Shown here: positions 1 through 6,547 of the stretch, piece after piece
Position numbering within the stretch: position 1 is the first letter of the stretch
Layout of the letters: every line of letters begins with the position of its first letter
Origin: Gemmatimonadota bacterium
Lineage (GTDB): Bacteria; GCA-2686955
Assembly: GCA_026991065.1 (NCBI GenBank)
Contig: JALXCG010000027.1
Coordinates: forward strand, 1-9,112
DNA length: 9,112 nt
Direction of reading: 5' to 3'
The notes under the pieces: model-generated
What the model was told of the DNA's origin: nothing
Databases searched by the model: none
What the model saw: the letters and a program-made list of their open reading frames with translations, nothing else
Translations under genes and position numbers: made by a program

Positions 1-22
1 CCGGAGCCCCCCCGACGCAGCG

Positions 23-1357
23 TCAGAACTCGTCCCGCCAGAGCAGGTTTTCCGGTCCCCCATAGGCGCCCAGGTCGGGACGTCGAGTCGGTGAACTGCA
101 ATACTCTACGCGGAGTTCGCACAAGTCGACTCCATCGGCCGCGCCATGCCCTGCATCCAGGCAGGGCGAGCCGGGGAGCGGCACCAACTCCAGCCCGGCC
201 GCCTCTCCGAGCAGCGGCTCCGCGTCGATGTTGCCGATTCCCCAGGCGCCACCGGCAACGTCGCAGTAGGTCACCTCCGCCCCACTATCGAGATAGAGTT
301 CCTCCGGCGAATCCGCCCAGAAAACACTGTTGTCCAGCAAACTCTCCCAGCCGGTGGCGTAAACCGCCCCGCCCTGGGTGGCGCTCAGGTTGGCGTAGAA
401 GGTGCAATGGTCGACCCGCAGCACCGAATAGGAGTAGATCGCTCCCCCCGCGGCCCCGGCCTGGTTGCCACGCCAGACGCAGTTGGTCGCTACCAAAGTC
501 CCCCGGTTCTCGATCGCTCCGCCGAGCCCCACCGCCTGGTTGCCCGTGAGCGTGCAGCCCCGCAACTCGACCGTGGCGCCAGAATCCAGACAGACCGCCC
601 CGCCCCCGTCGAAAGTCGCTTGGTTGTCCACGATCGCGCAACTCTCGAAGAGCGGCCGCACCGGCTCGATGAACCCCCGGCACTCAATGCCGCCGGCTCC
701 CAACGCTTGATTCTCCGCAATCCGGCAGTGGCGGAAAACGGGCGCCGCTCCACGATGGATCGCCACCCCGCCTCCCCGCTGCGCCTGGTTGTTGACCAGT
801 TCGCAATTCTCGAAGAGGGGCGCGGATTGGTAGCAATAGACTCCCGATCCCTGATTGCCCCGAATCACGCAGTGCGTGACCCGCGGCGAACTCCCTTCGC
901 CGCAGGTGATGCCGCCGCCGCTGCGCAGGCGCTCTTCACCCCGTCCGCCGGTGATGGTCAAGCCCTCCAACCCGCTACCCGGCCCCTCGCCGTCGCCAAA
1001 AACAAAAACGCTCTCCGTGCCGTCGCCGCGCACCACGGTCGCCGCCACCACGGCCCCATTCGCCGGCGCGATCCCCCGCACAGTCACCGCCTTGCCGCCA
1101 AACTCCAGCCCCGACTCCCAATAGGTGCCGGGATGAACCACGATGAGGTCGCCATCGTTTGCAACTTCCAGCGCCGCCCGGATCGACGGCGGCCCGTCCG
1201 GCACATGGAGAACCGTCGCACCGGCATCGGCGCCCGCCATGCCCATCACCATGCCCAATGCGACGGGTGCCACAAAACGCAACGCCGCCCGCCCGCATCC
1301 CGCCTGCGTCTCACGCTCTTCTCGGCTGCGCCGAGGACTCGGATCGATTACCAGCAT
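23..1357 (-). CDS. Secreted right-handed parallel beta-helix repeat protein
   Basis: A 444-residue protein, probably exported and folded as a right-handed beta-helix; its ligand or substrate is unknown. The N-terminus has basic residues (RR at 9-10, R23, R27), then a hydrophobic stretch at about 28-48 with plausible signal-peptidase sites near ADAGA-T. Residues 50-95 (IRAALEVANDGDLIVVHPGTY...) are the usual opening of PbH1-type helices in secreted bacterial proteins. From about 160 to 345 there are seven to eight coils of 22-29 residues with the pattern C-x-I/L-x-x-N-Q-A-x-x-G-G-G. The C-terminus reads RRPDLGAYGGPE, a common end of such proteins, with no sorting domain after it. I chose ATG 1357 because AAGGAG lies 6 nt upstream; a GTG 13 codons earlier (1396) lacks a comparable site. 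No polysaccharide-lyase catalytic motif is recognisable, so a structural or binding role is as likely as an enzymatic one. Confidence 0.85.
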   Translation of the reverse strand: MLVIDPSPRRSREERETQAGCGRAALRFVAPVALGMVMGMAGADAGATVLHVPDGPPSIRAALEVANDGDLIVVHPGTYWESGLEFGGKAVTVRGIAPANGAVVAATVVRGDGTESVFVFGDGEGPGSGLEGLTITGGRGEERLRSGGGITCGEGSSPRVTHCVIRGNQGSGVYCYQSAPLFENCELVNNQAQRGGGVAIHRGAAPVFRHCRIAENQALGAGGIECRGFIEPVRPLFESCAIVDNQATFDGGGAVCLDSGATVELRGCTLTGNQAVGLGGAIENRGTLVATNCVWRGNQAGAAGGAIYSYSVLRVDHCTFYANLSATQGGAVYATGWESLLDNSVFWADSPEELYLDSGAEVTYCDVAGGAWGIGNIDAEPLLGEAAGLELVPLPGSPCLDAGHGAADGVDLCELRVEYCSSPTRRPDLGAYGGPENLLWRDEF

Positions 1358-1363
1358 TCTCTG

Positions 1364-1369
1364 CTCCTT
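1364..1369 (-). promoter_or_regulatory. Ribosome binding site of the beta-helix gene
   Basis: The minus strand reads AAGGAG here, 6 nt before ATG 1357. It decides the start against the in-frame GTG at 1396, and places the signal peptide close to the N-terminus. Confidence 0.7.
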
Positions 1370-1419
1370 CTCTGTCTGCTCAATTGCTAAACTCACGCTC
1401 TTCGCACCGCTCTGCGGCT

Positions 1420-1584
1420 AGGAGCCTGTCGCGCATTGTCTTCACGTCGCCCCGCATCCGTCCCTGCTCCGATCTCTGCGTTGCCAAGTCCTTGAAAGGC
1501 AACCAGCCTTCCTGCAGACTCGGCGCCTTGATCTCGAAGCAGGCCCGAACACGGGGCTCGAAAGCCAATGCGCGACAGGCTCCT
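1420..1584. repeat. 165-bp element with perfect 19-bp terminal inverted repeats (MITE-like)
   Basis: The left arm aggagcctgtcgcgcattg (1420-1438) is exactly reverse-complementary to the right arm (1566-1584), 19 of 19 bases. The arms enclose 127 bp, giving a compact unit with defined ends. Further pairing inside, gccccg at 1449-1454 with cggggc at 1552-1557 and a gttgcc/ggcaac hairpin at 1480-1503, would let the whole unit fold back. It encodes no transposase: the one open frame covering it (minus 1380-1568) runs out of the element and matches no family I know. No convincing target-site duplication flanks it; tgcgg occurs near both ends (1413-1417, 1587-1591) but not at the junctions. A miniature inverted-repeat element or another dispersed palindromic repeat is the best reading. 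Copy number is unknown from this window. Confidence 0.6.
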
Positions 1585-1829
1585 GGTGCGGTGAACCGGC
1601 CCGGGCCGGCTCGTCAGTTGCGTCTTTTTCAAAGCAACTCGCGCGCCAATCGGTCTCGGAACAGGTTTCTTCCTCCACCGCAACGCCTTGGCCGCTTCGC
1701 CCAGCCCGCCGCGTCCCGCAGTCACCCCGCGCCATGGGTCAGCCCCACTTACCAATCGCCATGGATTGACCCTCTCTCGCGCCCTTCCCCTCCCAGCCCT
1801 CCTTCCGCCCACATCTCCGGGAGCAGCCC

Positions 1830-2585
1830 ATGCAACGCGACACCCTGGCTCAATTTCTCAGCGACCACCTCAACCTCGGCGCATTCCCCGACTTCGGCCC
1901 CCAGGGCTTGCAGGTGGAGGGCCGCTCCGAAGTTCGAAAAGTAGCGCTTGGCGTCTCCGCCTCCGCCGAGTTCATCCGCCGCGCCATCGCTGCCGGCGCC
2001 GACCTGCTCCTCTGTCACCACGGCATTCTCTGGGACGGCAAGGCCAAAGTGGTGCGTGGCGGCACCAAAGAGCGCTTGCGCCTTCTCTTGACGCACGATC
2101 TCACCCTGCTCGCCTACCACCTGGCGCTCGACGCCCATCCCACCCACGGCAACAACGCCCGCATCGCCGCCGCTCTCAATCTCACCGAGATCGCCCCTTT
2201 CGGCGCCTACAAAGGCAACGACCTCGGCTGCCGCGGCCGTTTCCCGGAGCCGCTCACCCACACCGCCCTCGACCAACTACTCCGCGCCACCATCGGCGGC
2301 ACCCCGCTCACCTTTCCCTTCGGCCCGGAGCCGCTGCGCACCATCGGCATCATCTCCGGTGGCGCCGAGCGCGAAGTGGAGCAAGCGGTCGCCGCCGGTC
2401 TTGACGCCTATCTCACCGGTGAAGTGAGCGAGTTCGTCCAGGAATACGCCCGCGAAGAGGGAATCACCTTCATCTCCGCCGGTCACTATCGCACCGAAAC
2501 CTTCGGCGTCCGTGCCCTGGGCGAATTGCTGGAAGCGGAGTTCGGAATCGACACCGAGTTCATCGACGTCCCCAACCCGGTCTGA
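1830..2585 (+). CDS. NIF3/YbgI-family dinuclear metal centre protein
   Basis: A 251-residue protein matching the short form of the NIF3 family (GTP cyclohydrolase I type 2 homologues, E. coli YbgI), with no room for the PII/CutA-like insert of longer members. The metal ligands of the family are visible at the expected places: H63-H64 in LLCHHGILW, D101 in LALDAHP, and H219 and E223 in SAGHYRTETFG. The conserved N-terminal GLQVEG (26-31) is also present. Family members form toroidal hexamers with two metal ions per subunit and are cytoplasmic; their physiological reaction remains uncertain, so the cyclohydrolase name should not be taken literally. ATG 1830 has GGGAG (1819-1823) 6 nt upstream. 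The gene stands alone, divergent from the beta-helix gene and convergent with sat. Confidence 0.93.
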   Translation: MQRDTLAQFLSDHLNLGAFPDFGPQGLQVEGRSEVRKVALGVSASAEFIRRAIAAGADLLLCHHGILWDGKAKVVRGGTKERLRLLLTHDLTLLAYHLALDAHPTHGNNARIAAALNLTEIAPFGAYKGNDLGCRGRFPEPLTHTALDQLLRATIGGTPLTFPFGPEPLRTIGIISGGAEREVEQAVAAGLDAYLTGEVSEFVQEYAREEGITFISAGHYRTETFGVRALGELLEAEFGIDTEFIDVPNPV

Positions 2586-2622
2586 TTTCAGCGCACCCCG
2601 CGCCCGTCTCATCCACGAAAAC

Positions 2623-2649
2623 GGGCCGCACCCAGGTGGGGTGCGGCCC
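2623..2649. terminator. Bidirectional hairpin terminator between nif3-like gene and sat
   Basis: A perfect 11-bp GC-rich stem (gggccgcaccc at 2623-2633, gggtgcggccc at 2639-2649) encloses a 5-nt loop, aggtg. It lies between the stop codons of two convergent genes, 37 bp from the nif3-like stop and 44 bp from the sat stop. Read on the minus strand, the stem is followed by GTTTTC, a short T run, so termination of sat is better supported than that of the plus-strand gene, where only attgaatt follows. Confidence 0.75.
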
Positions 2650-2693
2650 ATTGAATTCGTCCGGCAGCGCGGGCCATGCAGCGCGCCGCGCCG

Positions 2694-3884
2694 CTACTTC
2701 TGCGACTGATAGTATTCCATCAGAATCTTTGCCACCTCGGGCCGCGCGAACTCCGGCGGCAGCGGCTCGCCGTTGGAGAGCATCTCGCGCACCTTGGTGC
2801 CGGAGAGGAAGATGAAATCCTCCTTCTTGTGACCCTCGGGCGCCTCGCGCATCATGATCACCTCGCCCACCACCTTGGAGAACGCGGTGTGATCCGCCTC
2901 GAAGATCTCGATATCGAGCTGCCCCTTGACCATATCGGTGTGGAAGATCTCCTGGGCATCAAAGGCGCCGTAGTAGCTGCCCACACCGGCGTGATCCCGC
3001 CCCACGATCAGATGGGTCGCACCCATGTTCTGGCGGAAGAGCGCGTGCAGAACCGCTTCGCGCGGGCCGGCGTAGAGCATATCGAAGCCGTAGCCGGTGA
3101 TCTCCACCGTATTGGGCTCGAAATAGAGTTCCACCATCTTGCGGATGCAGGCATCGCGCACATCGGCGGGAATATCGCCGGGCTTCAGCTTGCCCAGCAG
3201 CATGTGGATCACGGCGCCGTCGGCGTTGACCCGCTTCATGGCGATCTTGACCAGCTCTTCATGCGCCCGGTGCATGGGGTTGCGCGTCTGGAAAGCGACC
3301 ACCGTCTGCCAGCCGTTGGCGGCGATCATCTCGCGGATCTCCATCGCCGTGCGGAAAGTATCGGGGAAGTCGGTGGCGAAATAGGAGTAGTTCAGCACCT
3401 GGATCGGACCGGCGATGAAGAACTTGCCCACCGAAGTAAAGGCGGCGACCCCGGGATGGGCCGGATCGGTCGTCCCGTAGACCTGCTGCGTCATCGTCTT
3501 CATCTGATCATCGGTGGCCTCGTCGATTGCGGTCACGTCTTGAATGGCGATCACCGGATTGCCGTCGACATTGGGATCGAGTAACGCGATCCGCTTGGCG
3601 CCCCGAATCGCACTGACATCGGCCACCACATTGACCACCGGCGTCGGGAAAAAGAGACCGCTCGTCGTCTTCATTCCCTCGCCCACGCTCATCGCGTCGG
3701 CCAGGCTCATGAAACCGGTCAGCGGGTTGAAATAACCACTGCCCAGCATCACCGCATTGGCCGCGGCTTGTGAGCTAACCAGCAATTTCGGCAGGCCCTT
3801 GGCTTCTTCCAGCAGTGCAGCGCGTTGTGCAGCGTCGGCGACATAGAGCGGATTCAATGTTTCCGAGCCGTGCGGCTTAATCAT
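2694..3884 (-). CDS. sat: Sulfate adenylyltransferase (ATP sulfurylase)
   Basis: A 396-residue enzyme that makes adenosine 5'-phosphosulfate and pyrophosphate from ATP and sulfate, or runs in reverse in sulfur oxidisers. It is the single-chain Sat type, not CysD/CysN. Residues 1-160 form the PUA-like N-terminal domain, and the catalytic nucleotidyltransferase domain follows. The signature motifs are intact: QTRNPMHRAHE at 199-209, containing the HxxH-like pair H205 and H208; GRDHAGVG at 295-302; and SGTKVREML at 361-369. Length and the absence of a C-terminal APS-kinase domain fit the bacterial/archaeal Sat group found in sulfate reducers, sulfur oxidisers and many assimilators. CGGAG lies 7 nt before ATG 3884. 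No APS reductase, APS kinase, QmoABC or sulfate transporter is in the window, so the direction of the pathway cannot be settled here. Confidence 0.96.
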   Translation of the reverse strand: MIKPHGSETLNPLYVADAAQRAALLEEAKGLPKLLVSSQAAANAVMLGSGYFNPLTGFMSLADAMSVGEGMKTTSGLFFPTPVVNVVADVSAIRGAKRIALLDPNVDGNPVIAIQDVTAIDEATDDQMKTMTQQVYGTTDPAHPGVAAFTSVGKFFIAGPIQVLNYSYFATDFPDTFRTAMEIREMIAANGWQTVVAFQTRNPMHRAHEELVKIAMKRVNADGAVIHMLLGKLKPGDIPADVRDACIRKMVELYFEPNTVEITGYGFDMLYAGPREAVLHALFRQNMGATHLIVGRDHAGVGSYYGAFDAQEIFHTDMVKGQLDIEIFEADHTAFSKVVGEVIMMREAPEGHKKEDFIFLSGTKVREMLSNGEPLPPEFARPEVAKILMEYYQSQK

Positions 3885-3912
3885 TAGTTTTCTCCGTATA
3901 AATAGTATTCAA

Positions 3913-3986
3913 TGGACTCCACAACGCCGCATTCCAAGGGCGAAGCAGTCCACGCTGCGCGGTAAGACTCCATTTTCTCGAGTCCA
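3913..3986. promoter_or_regulatory. Three TGGACT motifs spaced 34 bp apart upstream of sat
   Basis: TGGACT occurs on the plus strand at 3913-3918 and on the minus strand at 3947-3952 and 3981-3986, so successive sites begin exactly 34 bp apart. The outer two form an imperfect inverted repeat (aatggactc against gagtccaat). A variant, gactcca, sits at 3967-3973. The sites lie 29-102 bp upstream of the sat start codon, where an operator would be expected. No regulator is identified, and chance cannot be excluded for a 6-bp motif. Confidence 0.2.
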
Positions 3987-4499
3987 ATGCAAAGCGTTGG
4001 TAGCACACGCTCTGAAGAGGGTCAAGCAGATTGGATCGCGGCCCCGGTCCCGGTTTCCTCCTCGGCCCGATCTCTTTATTGATTGCATAAGTGCTTTTGT
4101 CCGTGAGCCCGCGCAAAACCCCGCGACAATTCCTGCAGATCGCCCCAAGCGAATGCCAAGCAAGCGGATGCCGCTTTTCGGTCGACGCTTGCGCGGGTGC
4201 CATCGACCGCTCCCCGGCCCGATCCTTCTGGGGGAAAGAGCTTCGCTCCCCGGGCATTCCCCGCGCCGATCCTCTTAGTGCCGCCGCTGGTCCCCGTTTT
4301 CTTCATGCCGAAACGGCGGCGTCGCCCAGAATCTCCGCTCTTGGCTCCACCGCGCCGTCCACTTGCAAAGCGCGGCAGCATCGCCGCCCTCCCCGGCAAC
4401 CCGTTTTCTCGCTGGCGCCGGCCGGCTCGGAAGCTTATAACCCTTACGTGCAGATCCACTGAATGGCCGAGGGGGTGGCTGTTCCACCACCCGGTAACC

Positions 4500-4504
4500 A
4501 GGGA
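4500..4504 (+). promoter_or_regulatory. Ribosome binding site supporting a TTG start
   Basis: AGGGA lies 7 nt before TTG 4512. It supports that codon as the start of the sulfatase-fold gene against the upstream in-frame ATG 4305 and GTG 4197, neither of which leads directly into a signal peptide. Confidence 0.5.
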
Positions 4505-4511
4505 AAGAGCT

Positions 4512-6503
4512 TTGTCGCCTCAAGCCACGGCCGCCAATTCACGAGCGGTATCCGGCGCCGCCTCCGCCCGGCGCCGCGGCCTCGCCGCCATTCTGGTGCT
4601 CAGCCTCGCGCTCTTCAGCGCTGTCGCCGACACCACCCCGCCTCCCTGGCGCGCTTACAACATCATCCTGCTGGTTCTCGACACCACGCGCGCCGACCAC
4701 TTCGGTCTCTACGGCTATGCGCGCGATACCACCCCTTTCATCGATCAACTGGCGGACGAGGGGATGGTCTGGAGTCACTTCACCAGCTCCGGCACCCACA
4801 CCATTCCCAGCACCTCCTCGCTTCTCACCGGGGTCAGCGCCGCCACCCATCGCGCCACCCGGGTCACCGCGGCGCTCGATCGATCGCTCTTCACCCTGCC
4901 GCAGCTGCTGCGGCCCTACGGCTACGAAACCCGGCTCATCACCAGCAACGAAGTCCTGGTCAAGAGCGCCCGTCAGATCCAGGACCGCTTCGACGTCACC
5001 GAGCAGACTCAGCGGCCCGACGAGAATCTCTTCAACGATCTGATCGGTTTTCTCCGCGAGGAGCATCCACGACCATTCTTCGTCCACGCCCAACCACTGG
5101 CCTGTCACAGCCCCTATCTTGTCCCCGAGCCTTTCAATACCCTCTTCGTCGGCGATGCCTACTACGGTGGATTGGGCGACATCCCGCGGGTTCTGCCCGA
5201 TCCCTTCTGCTATGGCGGTGCTCACGCCCACGCGGTGATTGGAGACTCTCTCAGTCTGGATTGGTATGTCTCCCAATACGATGGGCTCCTGGCCTACATG
5301 GATCGGCAGATCGAGGGCCTGCTCGCGGTGATGGAGGAGCAGGGGTTGCGCGAAAACACCCTGCTGGTGATCACCGCCGATCACGGCGAGATGCTCGGCG
5401 ACCACGGCTACTACCTCTGTCACCGCACCGAGTACGAGGCCAACACCCACGTTCCGCTTCTGCTCGTTCTGCCGCGCCGTTATGAGCGCGAATTCGGCAG
5501 TCGTGCCGGCAGTTGGGATGACCGCAATGTCAATCAGATCGATCTGGCGCCGACAATTCTCTCGGTGCTGGGGATCGATCCGCCGCCTCAGTTCGAGGGG
5601 CACGATCTGCTCGCCGCGCAGCAGGCGGTTGGTCTGACCACCGCCCACAGCCTGGAAGCCCGGGCGATCTGGGACGATTCCCTCAAGCTGATCCACCACG
5701 GGTTCTACCCCTACCCCGATCCCGCGCCTGAACTTTTCGCCTTTCAGACCGACCCGGGTGAGATCAACAACCTTGCCTCCGCAAACCCCGATCTGGTGCG
5801 CAAACTGCAGCGTCCGCTGCTGAGCGAGATGGCCGCGCGCCGTTTTCTCAATCGCCGGGAGCCGCCCGCGGGGGTCTTCTACCAGCGGGACTTTTCCGGC
5901 TCCAGGGTGATCACCGACTGGGCGACTCAACAGATCTGCGGCGAGGAGCAGTGCCACTGGAGCATCGCCGACGACCCGTGGAACCGGGACAATCCGGTCC
6001 TGCTGGGTGTCGCGGAAGCCTGGCCGCCGGAACCGAGTCCGCAACCCATCTCTCTTCTTGGCTTTATCGCCGAGCCGGAGGAGCCGTACGGGTTGTCCCT
6101 GCGCTTGCTGCTGGGGCGCGGCGAAGTCCAGATCGCCACCTCGGCCACCTACACCACGGAGCGGAACAGCGTGACCCCCGCCTGGGGTTACGCAGTGCGG
6201 ATCAGCGCCAGCGAAATGCGGCTGGTGCGACTGCGCCCGGGGCAGGGCCTGGTCGAGTTGGACCGTGCGGCCTACACGCTTGATCTCTACCGGTGGCACA
6301 CCTTGGCTCTGACCAACGCGGCCGGCGTTCTGCGTCTCCTGGTCGACGGCGAGCCGGTGCTGCGCGGCAGCAGCGGGCCGGCCGCGGCCTTTTTTCACGG
6401 CACCACCTACCTCGGGCTCTTCAATCAGACCACCGCTTTTTTCGACGATGTCGTACAGTGGCGCGGCACCCTCGAAGAGGTCGGGAGCCGGCCCGCGGAG
6501 TGA
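4512..6503 (+). CDS. Exported sulfatase-fold (alkaline phosphatase superfamily) hydrolase with C-terminal lectin-like domain
   Basis: With the TTG start this is 663 residues. A signal peptide is clear: RRR at 20-22, hydrophobic 24-38 and AVA-D cleavage near 39. The sulfatase-fold domain spans about 48-440. Metal-site motifs are present: VLDTTRADHFG (D57), ITADHGEMLGDHG (D290, H291, H298) and NTHVP (H313), followed by the typical FQTDPGEINNLA (411-422). The nucleophile segment is THTIPSTSSLLTG, with T97 where canonical sulfatases have the Cys/Ser that becomes formylglycine, and T101 in place of the Arg of CxPSR. It is therefore probably not an ordinary formylglycine sulfatase; a phosphodiesterase or phosphotransferase using Thr is possible. 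Residues 525-655 (YRWHTLALTNAAGVLRLLVDGEPV) look like a LamG/concanavalin-type fold, perhaps binding glycan. The stop overlaps an in-frame ATG of exoIII (TGATG), so co-transcription is likely. Confidence 0.85.
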   Translation: MSPQATAANSRAVSGAASARRRGLAAILVLSLALFSAVADTTPPPWRAYNIILLVLDTTRADHFGLYGYARDTTPFIDQLADEGMVWSHFTSSGTHTIPSTSSLLTGVSAATHRATRVTAALDRSLFTLPQLLRPYGYETRLITSNEVLVKSARQIQDRFDVTEQTQRPDENLFNDLIGFLREEHPRPFFVHAQPLACHSPYLVPEPFNTLFVGDAYYGGLGDIPRVLPDPFCYGGAHAHAVIGDSLSLDWYVSQYDGLLAYMDRQIEGLLAVMEEQGLRENTLLVITADHGEMLGDHGYYLCHRTEYEANTHVPLLLVLPRRYEREFGSRAGSWDDRNVNQIDLAPTILSVLGIDPPPQFEGHDLLAAQQAVGLTTAHSLEARAIWDDSLKLIHHGFYPYPDPAPELFAFQTDPGEINNLASANPDLVRKLQRPLLSEMAARRFLNRREPPAGVFYQRDFSGSRVITDWATQQICGEEQCHWSIADDPWNRDNPVLLGVAEAWPPEPSPQPISLLGFIAEPEEPYGLSLRLLLGRGEVQIATSATYTTERNSVTPAWGYAVRISASEMRLVRLRPGQGLVELDRAAYTLDLYRWHTLALTNAAGVLRLLVDGEPVLRGSSGPAAAFFHGTTYLGLFNQTTAFFDDVVQWRGTLEEVGSRPAE

Positions 6504-6547
6504 TGCCGGCACGGGTGTCAGTCCGGAGCTTTCAGGAAAGGGATCGG

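Larger units (their letters stand above)
1358..1829. other. Divergent intergenic region, no convincing gene
   Basis: A 472-bp gap separates the beta-helix gene (minus) from the nif3-like gene (plus). The central part, 1420-1584, is an inverted-repeat element listed separately. In 1585-1829 I see no gene, RNA or strong promoter, only a short gggtca/tgaccc inverted repeat at 1736-1741 and 1767-1772. The open frames crossing the gap (for example minus 1393-1812) are rich in Arg, Gly and Ala, run straight through the inverted-repeat element, and show no domain. The promoters for both flanking genes should lie here, but none could be assigned. Confidence 0.6.
3885..4511. other. Divergent non-coding region between sat and the sulfatase-fold gene
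   Basis: This 627-bp gap has no protein I would call. A minus-strand open frame at 3877-4257 (126 codons) overlaps the sat start by a few bases, but it is rich in Arg, Pro and Ser and resembles no family. The plus frame of the downstream gene stays open back to 4197, yet the added residues are low-complexity. The sat-proximal 100 bp hold the most AT-rich sequence and repeated TGGACT motifs, listed separately. TATAAC at 4436-4441 resembles a -10 box for the plus-strand gene, but I see no matching -35 (TGGCGC at the expected place), so it is only a candidate. No tRNA or recognisable riboswitch was found. Confidence 0.5.

Noticed and set aside
146-1390. A 414-codon plus-strand open frame opposite the beta-helix gene
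   Set aside because: The minus strand has the signal peptide, coil repeats and ribosome binding site; the plus frame is Arg/Pro/Ala-rich with no recognisable motif.
1380-1568. A 62-codon minus-strand frame through the inverted-repeat element, considered as a remnant transposase
   Set aside because: It has no helix-turn-helix or DDE-type motif, and it crosses the element boundary into the beta-helix leader, so it is better explained as chance.
2676-3584. A 302-codon plus-strand open frame opposite sat, rich in His, Leu and Asp
   Set aside because: It lies antisense to an unmistakable sat gene; the His-rich composition comes from the complementary codons and not from a metal-binding protein.
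3894-3928. TTGTGG and TTATAC separated by 17 nt on the minus strand upstream of sat, considered as a sigma-70 promoter
   Set aside because: Transcription from this pair would start inside or past the sat ribosome binding site, leaving no usable leader.
4229-4256. A short imperfect hairpin (gggg...gagcttcgctcccc) considered as a terminator or regulatory RNA
   Set aside because: The stem is interrupted by unpaired A residues, no T tract follows, and no known riboswitch consensus is recognisable.
3877-4257. A 126-codon minus-strand frame overlapping the sat start by a few bases, which could suggest a coupled small gene
   Set aside because: Its composition is basic and low-complexity, no good ribosome binding site or family resemblance is apparent, and sat has its own ribosome binding site.
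4539-6512. A 657-codon open frame antisense to the sulfatase-fold gene
   Set aside because: It mirrors a clearly coding gene with conserved motifs. GC-rich third positions produce long antisense frames, and its residues show no domain or start-site support.
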